A DNA stretch of 64,000 bases from Sphingobacteriales bacterium (GTDB taxonomy: Bacteria > Bacteroidota > Bacteroidia > Chitinophagales > UBA2359), in NCBI GenBank assembly GCA_016706405.1, contig JADJJT010000001.1, forward strand, positions 1,367,501-1,431,500, read 5' to 3'. Positions 18,164-28,379 of this stretch are shown here, piece by piece. The position numbers and the translations under genes are program-made. The notes beneath the pieces are model-generated. The model was given only the letters and a program-made list of their open reading frames with translations. It ran no database searches and was not told the DNA's origin. Position 1 is the stretch's first letter, and each line of letters begins with the position of its first letter.

Positions 18164-18537
18164 AATAAAATTAGGCTGAAATTTGTTGGCTTGTTTTGGT
18201 TTTTAACTTTACACCCTTTTGAGGAGCATTCTCAAGTCCGGAAAATTCTCAGTTGTTCCTTTCGGAGGCAGGGAAGTCCGGATAAATAGCTCCTAAAATC
18301 CAATTTATTCCGGAAAGTGCAAAGTTTTAACTCCGAACTATTTCATACCGCGCAATGGTATTCGTATTTGTTATTTTTGCGACAAGCAAATTAAAAATTT
18401 TTAAGTTTTTTTTTGTTTTATACAACCATTTCGGCAATAAAATACCTATTTTTATAGGTTGATTACGTACCAGCTAAAAATTTACTGCCAACAAACTCAA
18501 ATTAAATCGGCGCAATTCGATATAAAAAGATATAATT
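18164..18537. other. intergenic region with three TCCGGA words
   Basis: TCCGGA occurs near 18236, 18271 and 18309. No long inverted repeat with a T tract was found. The second half is AT-rich leader of the gliding protein gene. Confidence 0.45.
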
Positions 18538-20994
18538 ATGAATAAAAGCTTTACCCGCCCCTTTTTTATCCGGATGCTGTTGCCCAAAACAGAAGCATCG
18601 CACCTGTTTGCCCTTACTGGTAAAAACAGTACCGCAGGCAAGTTTTTAAGTATTATATTTTATTTTTTGTTTTGCTTGTCAATGGGCTGTATAAGTACCC
18701 AAAGCCTTTGGGCTTATCATTTAATTGGCGGCGAAATGTGGTATAATTGTGTTGAGGACGATAAGATTGAAATTAATATGGTTATTTACCGCGACTGTAA
18801 TAGTGCGGGTGCCCCTTTCGACAGCCCGGCGTATTTAACCATATTTGATGAAAATGGCATAGTAGTTGAAAACCCCAGTGTATATTACGGCAGCAGTCAA
18901 TTAGCGCCCAATACAGTTGATGGCACCTGCATTTCTAATATTCCGGATGTTTGTGTAGAGTGGGCACTGTATAAAGAAACCATCAAACTGCCCTACGAAA
19001 AAGGGGGCTTCGATATTGTGTATCAACGCTGTTGCCGCAACAGCACTATTGTAAATATTTACAACCCCGACCAAACCGGCAGCACGTATTTATTGCATGT
19101 ATCGGAGTACGAAGACAAAAAAAACTGCGACAATAGCTCGCCCAAATTTATTAATTACCCCCCCATCATTATTTGCGTTGATAACCCGCTAATTTTTGAC
19201 CATTCGGCAAAAGACCTCGACGGAGATAGCTTGGTTTATTTTATTTGCGACCCCTACGAAGGGGCATCTAGTATTAACCCGCAACCCGTTACTGTGCCCG
19301 ACCCACCTTATGACAATATACCTTGGAAGCCCCCTTACTCGGCGGCAGACCAGTTAGGCGGTACCCCTGTAATGAATATTGACCCAGTTTCGGGGCTTTT
19401 AAAAGCATATCCGGATAAAATGGGGCAATTTGTGGTAGGTATTTGTGTTTCGGAGTACCGCAATGGCAAATGGCTAAGTACCAATATGCGCGATTTTCAG
19501 TTTAATGTTGGCGATTGCGATATTGTAATTGCCAGTACCAATTTACAATACCTCGAAGATACCGTTATTTGCCTTGGCGAAAGCGTTGAACTTGTAGGCG
19601 AAGTTTTTGGCGGCGACTGGAACTGGACGACCCCCGAATTTTTAGACGACCCCAGCAGCTTAACCCCCATAGCCACCCCCACCCAAACTACCACGTTTGG
19701 CTTACATATTATTGACCCTCTAACCGGATGCGAAGCCACCGACTCCATTACCATTTTAGTAACCCCAATACCCGTTGCTAAGGCTGGCAACGATACCGCT
19801 GTTTGTTTAGGCGCATCGCTTACCCTGCATTGCCCCTACGATGGCATTATTGACTATTTACACTGGACAAGCGATGATGGCCTTGACCTTGTAAATACTT
19901 TTGATGTGCCCATAAGTCCCGACCAAACTACCACTTATTATCTATATGTAGAAAGCGGTTTTCAATGTGTTGATTTTGATACGGTTACCGTAAACGTTAT
20001 TCCGACCCCAAAAATTGAGGCACAGCCCGATGCTACTATTTGCCTTGGCCAATCGTTTAGCTACGCCACCTCTGCCGATGGCAATATTGATTACTTAAAA
20101 TGGCAAGAACAAGACGGCCTCATTTTGCTTGAAAATCAATACGCCATAACACTTGCGCCAGTAAAAACCACTACCTACACCCTTTATGCCGAGAATAGTT
20201 TAGGCTGCTCGGTAATTGATACGTTTACCATTTTTGTACTAACCAGCCAAACTGTTAGCGCCAGCGACGATATAAGTATTTGCCAAGGCGACACAGCATT
20301 ATTGCAAGTATTTGGCAGCAGTACGGCAAACTGGCAACCACCAGCATTTTTAAGCGACCCAACCGGAGGTACTACTTACGCCTACCCAAGTACCACCACA
20401 CAATACTACGTATCGGTTAAAGCCGATTGTTTAGATTTTAAAGACACCATTATTGTTACCGTACTTCCTTATCCGGATATTGAGGCGGGGCAAAACATCA
20501 CCATCACCAAAGGCGATACCGCTTGGCTAAATGCGCAATATACCAATGCCGCTCAATATCAATGGCTGCCAAACAGCAGTTTGTTTAACCCACAAAAGGC
20601 TGCTACCGCTGCCCTACCCGATACAACAACCACTTATTATTTTACTGCCCAAAACGAACTTGGCTGTGGCAAAACCGACTCGCTGACCATTATTGTGCTA
20701 CCACCAATTGACCCTGCCAATATTATTTTACCCAATGCTTTTAGCCCAAATAACGATGGTATAAACGACAAATTTGCCATTGCCAAACACCTTAATATCG
20801 AAAAATTATTAGTATTTGCCGTTTATAACCGTTGGGGCAAGCGCATGTTTACTACGGCAAACCTAAACGAGGGTTTGGACGGCTACTATAATAACCAGTT
20901 ACAAGAGTTAGGCGTTTATGCCTGGTATGTTATTGCTGTTGATGGCAACGGAAAAACCCACCAATTAAATGGCAATGTTTCGTTGATTAGGTAG
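18538..20994 (+). CDS. gliding-motility/T9SS C-terminal-domain surface protein with PKD-like domains
   Basis: This large secreted protein has 818 residues. The signal region ends near WAYHLIGGEMWY, the opening segment typical of this Bacteroidota family. Four or five PKD/Ig-like modules (about 350-715) follow, each carrying a D-x-x-ICLG or ICQG start and a TTTYxLYAEN strand. The last 90 residues are the CHU_C type B sorting domain (LPNAFSPNNDGINDKF, VYNRWGKRMF, GVYAWYV), which targets the protein for type IX secretion. A TCCGGA word lies in the first codons (about 18569). It likely serves adhesion or surface structure. Confidence 0.88.
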   Translation: MNKSFTRPFFIRMLLPKTEASHLFALTGKNSTAGKFLSIIFYFLFCLSMGCISTQSLWAYHLIGGEMWYNCVEDDKIEINMVIYRDCNSAGAPFDSPAYLTIFDENGIVVENPSVYYGSSQLAPNTVDGTCISNIPDVCVEWALYKETIKLPYEKGGFDIVYQRCCRNSTIVNIYNPDQTGSTYLLHVSEYEDKKNCDNSSPKFINYPPIIICVDNPLIFDHSAKDLDGDSLVYFICDPYEGASSINPQPVTVPDPPYDNIPWKPPYSAADQLGGTPVMNIDPVSGLLKAYPDKMGQFVVGICVSEYRNGKWLSTNMRDFQFNVGDCDIVIASTNLQYLEDTVICLGESVELVGEVFGGDWNWTTPEFLDDPSSLTPIATPTQTTTFGLHIIDPLTGCEATDSITILVTPIPVAKAGNDTAVCLGASLTLHCPYDGIIDYLHWTSDDGLDLVNTFDVPISPDQTTTYYLYVESGFQCVDFDTVTVNVIPTPKIEAQPDATICLGQSFSYATSADGNIDYLKWQEQDGLILLENQYAITLAPVKTTTYTLYAENSLGCSVIDTFTIFVLTSQTVSASDDISICQGDTALLQVFGSSTANWQPPAFLSDPTGGTTYAYPSTTTQYYVSVKADCLDFKDTIIVTVLPYPDIEAGQNITITKGDTAWLNAQYTNAAQYQWLPNSSLFNPQKAATAALPDTTTTYYFTAQNELGCGKTDSLTIIVLPPIDPANIILPNAFSPNNDGINDKFAIAKHLNIEKLLVFAVYNRWGKRMFTTANLNEGLDGYYNNQLQELGVYAWYVIAVDGNGKTHQLNGNVSLIR

Positions 20995-21095
20995 AAGCAG
21001 CAGTTATGCTTACTTTTATCTCCGGATGAATAAACAAGGGCAAGTCGCCAACAAAAACAAACAAATAAATCAACCAAATTGACGAAATTGTTTTG

Positions 21096-22826
21096 TTACA
21101 AACTCAGGTCGGTTTTTATCGTATCAAAACGTTTTTGCACGGCGGCATTTCGGTTTGATAAATTGGTAATTGCATTTTGCTCTTCTTTCATAAAGGCATC
21201 GAACTCTAAAAAGCTATTGTCAATGCGCTGGCGTATTTCGTGCGAGTAGGCAAGCAATTTGTCGGTAACTTGTTCTGATAAATTATTGCGTCCTTTGGCA
21301 ATTTCAGTGGTAAATTCATTTACAATGCGTTTGCGCTGTACCAGGGTTACTACGCCCGCCACACCGAGGCCAATAGCTGCCAAAACCCCTCCGGTAATAT
21401 CAACGGCAACGCTTGTTGTTACCGTAGCGAGCACCCCTCCTACAATAGCCAGTCCGCCACCGGTTGCCAATCCGGGCACTAAGTCGGCACTTTTTTGGCC
21501 TAAATCCTGCCGCACAAAAGCTTCAAAATTTTTAGCCAAATCGTGCAAACCTGCTTGCAGTTGTTCTAATTTTTCGATGCGTTTGTTGGCAATATCGCCA
21601 AATATTTGGTGATTGGCCTGTAAAATAGTTTCGTGGCGTTCTATTTCGGCGTGTATAATTTCGGCCATTTGTTTTACCCCATCGCCTACATTGCGCACGC
21701 CGGCGTACAATTTTTCGTCGAGGGCGGGTTTTAGTTCGTTCTGAACCCTTGCTGCTATGCCTTTAGCCCATTCTTCGAGGCTTGAGCCGCTGCCAAATAT
21801 AGAAAGGAACGATTTTTTAAGCAGGGTAAAAACGCCTAATCCGGCTTCAAATTCAGATTTAATATCGGTGGTGCGGGTATCATATTCTTTAAGCAGCCCG
21901 GCGACTAAGGTTTCAATTTGCCTTGCCGATTTTTCGCCTGCGCCTTCTAAAAGGGCGTTAACGCGGCGGCGAAAAGCAAAATCGCTATCGAACTGGCGTT
22001 GCCGCAGTTGAATAGCATCGGTTAAATTGCGCAAAACACTATTGCCATTATTTATGTGGCTTTGCAGTTTTAACCTCAGATTATTGCCACCCGTTACGGT
22101 ATGGCGGATAAAATCGCGCATAGGTTCAAATCCGGATGCTTCGTGTTGGCCTTGAAGTTCGCGTTTAGCCGATACACAAAACACCTGCGGGTTGGCAACA
22201 CCTCGTTTTTCGGCTTGAGCAATTAAGCCCAGTCGGTTGGTTTCAAGGTCGGCGGGTTCCATAACATCGGCTTGTTGCAGCACAAAAATTACCTTTTTTT
22301 GCCACTCCACGCTGATAAAGTTAAAAAAATCCCAAGCTGATTGGCGGTAGGGATTTTTTGCTTCAAAAACAAAAATTACTAAATCACTAATCGGAATAAA
22401 CCGTTCGGTAATTTCGGTATGGTGTTCAACAATGGTATTTGTGCCGGGGGTATCTACAATGGCAATTTTGCGCAAAATAGATATGGGCAGCATAATTTTT
22501 TTAAGGTACGGGTTAATGGTTAGCTCTCCGGGTTGGTCGCTGTAAACAATTTGCTGGATGATATCGGTGCAGGGGTCGGGGGCAACTTTGCATACTTCTT
22601 CATTTGTTTCGAGCAAGGCATTTATGAAACTGCTTTTTCCGACCTTAACTTCACCAACAATTACAAATAAAAAAGGCTCGCCCAAACGCGACCTTATTTC
22701 GTTTACAGTGGCGGCTAATGGTTGGTTGCCAACATCAATTGTTAAGGCGTGCAGTTCTTTAAAGCAATCGTCAATTAGGGTGGTGTATTGCTCAAATTGT
22801 GTATCGAGTAGATGGTGCGGCCTCAT
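21096..22826 (-). CDS. dynamin-family GTPase
   Basis: This 576-residue bacterial dynamin-like protein has P-loop GEVKVGKSSFINAL (about 57-70), switch I threonine region, G3 DTPGTNT (about 123-129) and a variant G4, QQADV in place of NKxD. A long helical region follows (about 250-420). A hydrophobic glycine/alanine-rich hairpin (about 450-500) may be a membrane-binding paddle, and the end is helical. Such proteins remodel or repair the inner membrane. The gene is alone on the minus strand, with a -7 box at 22919-22926. Confidence 0.82.
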   Translation of the reverse strand: MRPHHLLDTQFEQYTTLIDDCFKELHALTIDVGNQPLAATVNEIRSRLGEPFLFVIVGEVKVGKSSFINALLETNEEVCKVAPDPCTDIIQQIVYSDQPGELTINPYLKKIMLPISILRKIAIVDTPGTNTIVEHHTEITERFIPISDLVIFVFEAKNPYRQSAWDFFNFISVEWQKKVIFVLQQADVMEPADLETNRLGLIAQAEKRGVANPQVFCVSAKRELQGQHEASGFEPMRDFIRHTVTGGNNLRLKLQSHINNGNSVLRNLTDAIQLRQRQFDSDFAFRRRVNALLEGAGEKSARQIETLVAGLLKEYDTRTTDIKSEFEAGLGVFTLLKKSFLSIFGSGSSLEEWAKGIAARVQNELKPALDEKLYAGVRNVGDGVKQMAEIIHAEIERHETILQANHQIFGDIANKRIEKLEQLQAGLHDLAKNFEAFVRQDLGQKSADLVPGLATGGGLAIVGGVLATVTTSVAVDITGGVLAAIGLGVAGVVTLVQRKRIVNEFTTEIAKGRNNLSEQVTDKLLAYSHEIRQRIDNSFLEFDAFMKEEQNAITNLSNRNAAVQKRFDTIKTDLSL

Positions 22827-23184
22827 GGTTAGTGCGTATATGGTTAATTTTACTTGTTTGCCTGTTTAAATGGATTATGCTATGCCAACTCGACATAAAT
22901 TAAGACCATTTATACGGACAAAGGTAACGAAAAACATAATCCGGATAAATATTATTGCGAATTTTAAGTTCATCAGTTTGTTTGATATATTTTATGTATG
23001 TAAAATAATTTATTTCGACTATCCGGATAATTAAATCACGATAATAAAAAACAAGGGCAAAATAATTCGCAAATGATGTTACTTTTATTTTTTAAGCCGT
23101 CTTTTATTATGACTAATGGGCAAGATGAAGCAAGAGGGCGTATTTGTGAAAACCAAAAAGGCTACAAAACTTTTTTAAACAATC
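22827..23184. other. divergent promoter region between dynamin-like gene and murF
   Basis: Holds the minus-strand -7 box at 22919-22926 and TCCGGA near 22938 and 23021. No coding potential was seen. Confidence 0.45.
22919..22926 (-). promoter_or_regulatory. Bacteroidetes -7 box (TACCTTTG on minus strand)
   Basis: TAnnTTTG match 93 bases upstream of the dynamin-like gene. Confidence 0.35.
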
Positions 23185-24513
23185 ATGACTTTATCTATCG
23201 GGGAGATTTACCAACACTTTACTACCTCTAACGGCGTTACTACCGATACTCGCAATTTGCAGGAGGGCAATATGTATTTTGCTTTGAAGGGTAGCAATTT
23301 TAATGGCAATAGTTTTACCGAAAAAGCCTTAAATCAGGGCGCCGCTTTTGCTGTTGTTGATGATGCTGATTTTGTGTTAAATGAACGCTGTATTTTGGTA
23401 GAGGATACCCTGACGGCTTTGCAATCGTTGGCTACCTACCACCGGAGGCAGCTAAAAAACGTAAAAGTTTTAGGACTAACTGGCTCAAACGGCAAAACAA
23501 CGACTAAAGAACTAATTGCTTCAGTAGCAGCTACAACCTTAAACACCTACGCCACGAAAGGCAATTTAAACAACCACATTGGTGTACCGGTTACTTTGCT
23601 AAACATGCCAGCCAATACCCAGTTTGCTGTTATTGAAATGGGCGCTAACCACCCCGGCGAAATTGCCCAACTTTGCGAAATTGCCCAACCAAACATGGCC
23701 CTAATTACTAATATTGGTAAAGCCCATTTAGAAGGGTTTGGCAATATTGGGGGGGTAATGAAAGCCAAAGGCGAACTATTTGACTATATAGATGGCTTAA
23801 ACGGGCAGGTGTTTTTAAACATGGAAGATATTAGAGTGGCAAAATTGGGTTACTTTTTTAAAAATGCTATTGATTACGGCACAAAATCGTGGTATAGGGT
23901 ACATGCACAAATTACCCAGTCGGTGCCTGCATTATCGTTGGTTTGGTATGCATCGCAAAACCACCATCGCAGGCATGGTACCGTTACACCCACCACCGTA
24001 AATACTCAATTAGTAGGAAATTATAATTTTACAAATGTATTAGCTGCCATAGCTTTGGGTATTCATTTAAATGTACCACCCGAGCAAATAGTAACAGCCA
24101 TAGAGCAGTATTGCCCAACGAACAACCGCTCGGAAATACGGAAAATTGGCACCAATACTTATATTTTGGATGCCTACAATGCCAACCCTACCAGTATGGA
24201 GGCGGCAATACGCAGTTTTGCGGCGCAGAACCACCCCAATAAATGGCTTGTTTTAGGCGACATGTTTGAGTTGGGTGACCAGGCTAAGACCGAACACAGC
24301 AATATTATACAGTTGTTACGCGAGCTTAAACTTAAAAATGTGGTATTGGTTGGCAACGAATTTGGAAAAGCGAAAGGCAAATTTTTATGCGAACATTTTA
24401 CCTCGGCAGTTGATGCCGCCCAATGGATGAAAACTGCCCCTTTATTAAACAATGCGTTGATTTTACTTAAAGGTTCGCGCGGTATGCACCTCGAAACTAT
24501 TATTACTTCGTAA
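23185..24513 (+). CDS. murF: UDP-MurNAc-tripeptide D-alanyl-D-alanine ligase
   Basis: This 442-residue Mur ligase adds D-Ala-D-Ala to the peptidoglycan precursor in the cytoplasm. The N-terminal domain has GVTTDTRNLQEG for UDP-sugar binding. The ATP loop is GLTGSNGKTTTKEL (about 96-109), then VIEMGANHPGEI (about 150-161), ITNIGKAHLEGFG and the C-terminal DAYNANPTSM. Length and motif order are normal for MurF. It is alone here rather than in a dcw cluster and ends in a strong terminator at 24564-24617. Confidence 0.93.
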   Translation: MTLSIGEIYQHFTTSNGVTTDTRNLQEGNMYFALKGSNFNGNSFTEKALNQGAAFAVVDDADFVLNERCILVEDTLTALQSLATYHRRQLKNVKVLGLTGSNGKTTTKELIASVAATTLNTYATKGNLNNHIGVPVTLLNMPANTQFAVIEMGANHPGEIAQLCEIAQPNMALITNIGKAHLEGFGNIGGVMKAKGELFDYIDGLNGQVFLNMEDIRVAKLGYFFKNAIDYGTKSWYRVHAQITQSVPALSLVWYASQNHHRRHGTVTPTTVNTQLVGNYNFTNVLAAIALGIHLNVPPEQIVTAIEQYCPTNNRSEIRKIGTNTYILDAYNANPTSMEAAIRSFAAQNHPNKWLVLGDMFELGDQAKTEHSNIIQLLRELKLKNVVLVGNEFGKAKGKFLCEHFTSAVDAAQWMKTAPLLNNALILLKGSRGMHLETIITS

Positions 24514-24563
24514 GATACGACGAAAATCCACTTTCCGTTAGATTACCCCCCAATAAACGACAA

Positions 24564-24617
24564 CTCCGGATTAAATACCTAATCATAAAAAATAGGTACT
24601 ATATCCGGAGGTTTTTG
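24564..24617 (+). terminator. intrinsic terminator of murF built on two TCCGGA words
   Basis: CTCCGGAT (24564-24571) pairs with ATCCGGAG (24603-24610), and TACCTA (24576-24581) pairs with TAGGTA (24593-24598) inside it. A GTTTTTGTTT tract follows. The outer stem consists of the window's over-represented word. Confidence 0.72.
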
Positions 24618-24726
24618 TTTGGTTTCTATTTGTTCTGTATGTTTTTCAAGTTGCTGCAATCAACAAACATCAACGGTATATCGGCAGGGCTGTAATTGTT
24701 TAAAATTAGCACTATTTTATTTTAAT

Positions 24727-26322
24727 TTATAACCTATGCGTAACACCTACACGCAAACCAATGCTTGTAAAGTGTTTATTGCTATTGGGTATGGCATTTG
24801 CCAACGACCTGTCGAAGCGGTGTTTTTGGGCAGTTGTATGTACTTGTAACGACGATGTTATTTGGGTACTTTTGTTCCATGCGTAAATAATACCTGCTTC
24901 GAAGCGCAAAATATCGAATATGGGTTTGTTAAAAGGTTTTGTACTGGTAATGTCAAGTAATAGTTTATTGTCGGTACTTGAAAGTTCGGATTGGCTGTTG
25001 TAGTTGTTGGCAATTTGGAAAGCGGCTACATCGTCTAAGCCCGAATAAACAAACCGTTCTTTTAAAGGCCAATAAACCGATATACCAGCGGCGGCAAATG
25101 GGTACCATGGGCGTTTAAAATCGGGGAAATGGTATTTAAGCCAAACGGGGGTTTCTAACAGAGTAAAATTTGCTATGGATTTGGCTGTTTGATTTCCGGG
25201 TAAAAGGATATAGTCAGATGGGGAAAATCTTTTTTGCCCTACCGATAAGCCCATACCTAAACTTATTTGTTGCGCAAAACGCCAATCTATTGAGCCGCCT
25301 AAGGCAAAACCTGCTTGGGGGTTTTCTATTGCACCTACTGTATTTCCGTCGGCGGCAACATAGCCACCAACCCATAATTGTTGATTAAAAGAATGGGGTG
25401 TTTTTTTAATTTTTTTAGATTTATTTTTATTGTTTGCCGACGATTTAAAAGTTGAAGTTACCGGCTTAGGCTCGGTTGCGTTTTGCAAAGTGTTGATTGT
25501 TGTTGCTGTTGGCGTTGTAGTAGTTTGGCTGTTCGGTAAGGAATTGTTAGCGTCAATATTAGTTTGCCCAGCGATTTTATTTATATCCTGTGAATTTGAT
25601 ATTTTGATTTCGGTATTATTTATATTTTCATCCGGATTTGTTTTTAAAGCAATCTCATCTTTTACTATTGTTTTGGCTGCGACAGGTAACTGGCTGTTGT
25701 TTTCATTGCCTACAATAATTACGTTCTTATCATTAGCATTAGCATTGTCATTGTTGCGTTTGCTAATATTATTGATTAAATTGTTATTGTTAAAAGCAAC
25801 GGCAATTGGTTTTTTTGCAGTGGCTAAACTATTCTTATTGTTGTTTAAATTATTAATATTATTGGCAGTATTGCCCTTATTAGAACCTACCGAAGCCGAA
25901 GCATCCGATAAAGGCTCGGCATTGTTGTTGTTTGCTTGGGTTTGGCTACCCACATTATTATTAATATTAACAGGGGTGTTATTGCTGTTTTTGTCGTTAG
26001 AAACAGCAGCGTTAGTATTATCTGTGGGGTTCGAAATGGTTGATTGCGATTGTATTGCTGAGGGTGTTTGTTTGTCGTTACTTAAATTTGATAAATAGTA
26101 ATAACCAGTAAACAGCCCCGAAATTAAGGTTGCCCCAACTATAAATACTACTATGGGCTTAACCCAATTACCTCCGGCACCCACACGCGGCGATGCAGAG
26201 TCGTTTAACTGCGCGTTCATTATGTCCCAGTCATTGGCATTAAAGGGCATTTCATGTCGCTGCAATTTTTGCCTTAACTGGTTGTCAAAGGCCTTGTTGT
26301 TATTGTCGAAGTCTTGGTGCAT
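24727..26322 (-). CDS. sigma-factor-linked protein: inner-membrane helix, Asn-rich linker, beta-barrel-like end
   Basis: This 531-residue protein lies downstream of the ECF sigma factor on the same strand. Residues 1-50 are cytoplasmic-like and charged (FDNQLRQKLQRHEMP, DWDIMNAQL), similar to short anti-sigma or sigma-associated proteins. One transmembrane helix spans about 54-76. Residues 80-300 are extremely rich in Asn, Thr and Ser. The last 210 residues look like an outer-membrane beta barrel (WVGGYVAADG, GFALGGSIDWRF, SIGLRVGVTHRL). The layout suggests a protein spanning both membranes that senses envelope state, but this is inference. Confidence 0.6.
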   Translation of the reverse strand: MHQDFDNNNKAFDNQLRQKLQRHEMPFNANDWDIMNAQLNDSASPRVGAGGNWVKPIVVFIVGATLISGLFTGYYYLSNLSNDKQTPSAIQSQSTISNPTDNTNAAVSNDKNSNNTPVNINNNVGSQTQANNNNAEPLSDASASVGSNKGNTANNINNLNNNKNSLATAKKPIAVAFNNNNLINNISKRNNDNANANDKNVIIVGNENNSQLPVAAKTIVKDEIALKTNPDENINNTEIKISNSQDINKIAGQTNIDANNSLPNSQTTTTPTATTINTLQNATEPKPVTSTFKSSANNKNKSKKIKKTPHSFNQQLWVGGYVAADGNTVGAIENPQAGFALGGSIDWRFAQQISLGMGLSVGQKRFSPSDYILLPGNQTAKSIANFTLLETPVWLKYHFPDFKRPWYPFAAAGISVYWPLKERFVYSGLDDVAAFQIANNYNSQSELSSTDNKLLLDITSTKPFNKPIFDILRFEAGIIYAWNKSTQITSSLQVHTTAQKHRFDRSLANAIPNSNKHFTSIGLRVGVTHRL

Positions 26323-26566
26323 AGACGTATTTAGGTATCAGCAAATGGAGTAAATTTATTAATATTGGTAAGTTGGGTATAGTGTAATTTAAACTGATGG
26401 AAAGCAAAAAATAATGCTGTTTTTGTTTGTTTTATATTAAATCAGTTTATTAGTAAGTGAGTTAGGTAAGTATATATACGAATTTTTATAAAAAAGGCTG
26501 CGTTAAAATAATATTTTTTTTAAGGTATTAATTGAGGACAAGAAAAAACAATGCCAATTTTTTATT

Positions 26567-27142
26567 TTATCTAAAAAATCCGGGGTAAGCTTCGCGTATC
26601 ATAACTTGTAATTTGGCCCTTGCCTTTGCCAGGTTCGATTTTGAGGTTCCTTCGCTAATACTCAGTTTTTTCGCTATTTCGGCATGGTTAAATCCTTCAA
26701 TTACGTATAAATTAAATACGGTTCGGTAAGCAGGTGTTAGTTTTTGTACCAAAAGCATAATTTCGTCGGCGGTAAGTTTGCCCAAGATATGGTTATTTAT
26801 AGGTTCTACGTGGTGCTGGGCCTGCTCTAAGTCTAAATCTTTTTGAAATTTCCGATTGCGCCGGTAATGATCTATTGCAGTATTAATCATAATACGGCGG
26901 ATCCAACTTTCAAGCGAGTGGCGGGGTTGGTATTGGGCAATATTTTTATACACTTTCATAAAACCTTCGTGTAAAATATCGCGGGCTTCTTCATAATCGT
27001 TGCTGTAGCGCAAACACAGTGCAATCATTTTGCCATAGAAAAGCTCATACAGCCTTTTTTGGTAGAGGCGGTCTTGCCGAACACATCCGGCCAATAGTTC
27101 ATCGGTTAAATTGCTGCTTTGCAACGGTAAAGCTATATCCAT
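26567..27142 (-). CDS. ECF-type RNA polymerase sigma factor
   Basis: This 191-residue sigma factor contains region 2 (about 20-95: LYELFYGKMIALCLRY, EEARDILHEGFMKVYKN, LESWIRRIMINTAIDHYR) and region 4 (about 125-185: LTPAYRTVFNLYVIEGFNHAEIAKKL, SEGTSKSNLAKARAKL), joined by a charged linker. It directs transcription of an envelope-related regulon, as is usual for this class. The downstream gene (244 bp away) is its probable partner. Confidence 0.92.
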   Translation of the reverse strand: MDIALPLQSSNLTDELLAGCVRQDRLYQKRLYELFYGKMIALCLRYSNDYEEARDILHEGFMKVYKNIAQYQPRHSLESWIRRIMINTAIDHYRRNRKFQKDLDLEQAQHHVEPINNHILGKLTADEIMLLVQKLTPAYRTVFNLYVIEGFNHAEIAKKLSISEGTSKSNLAKARAKLQVMIREAYPGFFR

Positions 27143-27403
27143 TGTTAAACCGAAAATTCTAATTTTGTAATGTCAATACGCAAATTTTGCGGTAGGGGTT
27201 GCCAATTACAAAAATAATGAAACAAAAAAATGCAAACTTTTTAACGCAATATAACACTTTTTTATTGTTAAGTACTTGTAATTTTATCTCCGGATGCGTG
27301 CAAATTTACTGTTTTTTATTTGAAACATGCAGTTAATTTGGTGCAAGACTATTTATGATACAAAATTATTATTTTCACAAAATTATATAATAAAACTAAA
27401 AAA

Positions 27404-28279
27404 ATGAATATAGATAAATTATGGAATTTTGACGACCCGGTTGCAACGCAAGTCCGGATGGAAGCATTAATTCCGGAAATTCAAAACCAATATCCGGATA
27501 AATACTTAGAACTGCTAACTCAAATTGCGCGCACTTACTCCCTGCAAAGGCAGTTTCAGCAAGCACATCAACTGTTAAATCAAGTTGAAAACAATCCGTT
27601 ATTCTCAAGTTTGCCCTTAGTGCAAATACGGTATTTGCTCGAGCGGGGCCGCACCTACAACTCATCGGGCGAGCCACAAACGGCCATGCCTTTATTTACG
27701 TTGGCTCTTGAAATAGCTACCACCAACCAATTTGACAATTTTGCCGTTGATGCTGCCCACATGTTGGGTATTGCCGCCCCCACCCCACAACAACAATTAG
27801 AATGGAATTTACACGCCCTTACATTGGCCGAAAAAAGTACCAACCCCCAAGCCAAACAATGGTTGGGAACGCTTTATAATAATATTGGCTGGACTTATTT
27901 TGAACAAAAAAACTACCAACAAGCCTTAGAATTTTTTGAGCAAGGCCTGGCTTGGCGCACACAAAACAAGCATCCAAGCAATACCATTTTAATAGCCCGC
28001 TGGAGCGTAGCCCGCACCTGGCGCGCATTAGGGTTTGCCAAACAAGCACTTGACGAGCAATTAGAATTGGTAAAATTTGGTGAAAAACACCAGCTATTGC
28101 CCGATGGTTATGTTTTTGAAGAAATAGCCGAATATTTACACGCACAAGGTAAACACCAAGAAGCCGAGCCCTATTTTGCCAAAGCCTATGAATTGCTTAG
28201 TGCCGATGTTTGGTTGGTTGCGACCCAGCCTCAACGCTTAATCCGGTTAAAAAAATTAGCAAACAAACAGGACTTTTAA
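27404..28279 (+). CDS. TPR-repeat protein
   Basis: This 291-residue cytoplasmic protein has no signal peptide and is built of helix pairs. Clear tetratricopeptide units lie at about 95-130 and 155-190 (LYNNIGWTYFEQKNYQQALEFFEQGL), with weaker ones before and after. It probably acts as a scaffold; no partner can be named. Three TCCGGA words fall in its first 100 bases (near 27451, 27471 and 27491), encoding VRM, IPE and YPDK. Confidence 0.75.
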   Translation: MNIDKLWNFDDPVATQVRMEALIPEIQNQYPDKYLELLTQIARTYSLQRQFQQAHQLLNQVENNPLFSSLPLVQIRYLLERGRTYNSSGEPQTAMPLFTLALEIATTNQFDNFAVDAAHMLGIAAPTPQQQLEWNLHALTLAEKSTNPQAKQWLGTLYNNIGWTYFEQKNYQQALEFFEQGLAWRTQNKHPSNTILIARWSVARTWRALGFAKQALDEQLELVKFGEKHQLLPDGYVFEEIAEYLHAQGKHQEAEPYFAKAYELLSADVWLVATQPQRLIRLKKLANKQDF

Positions 28280-28302
28280 GGTTCAAAATCCTTTTATTTT
28301 AG

Positions 28303-28310
28303 TATCTTTG
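28303..28310 (+). promoter_or_regulatory. Bacteroidetes -7 box (TATCTTTG)
   Basis: TAnnTTTG match 69 bases before the OmpA-like gene. Confidence 0.38.
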
Positions 28311-28379
28311 CCGGAGCCGTAATTTCATTTAATTCATTTTGTAATAATCTTATTTAATTCCCCTAACTATTTAATTAAC

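Noticed and set aside
25430..26098. 222-codon hydrophobic frame opposite the Asn-rich linker
   Set aside because: It is the reverse complement of Asn/Thr codon runs, which reads as Leu/Val-rich sequence; this is an artefact of low complexity.
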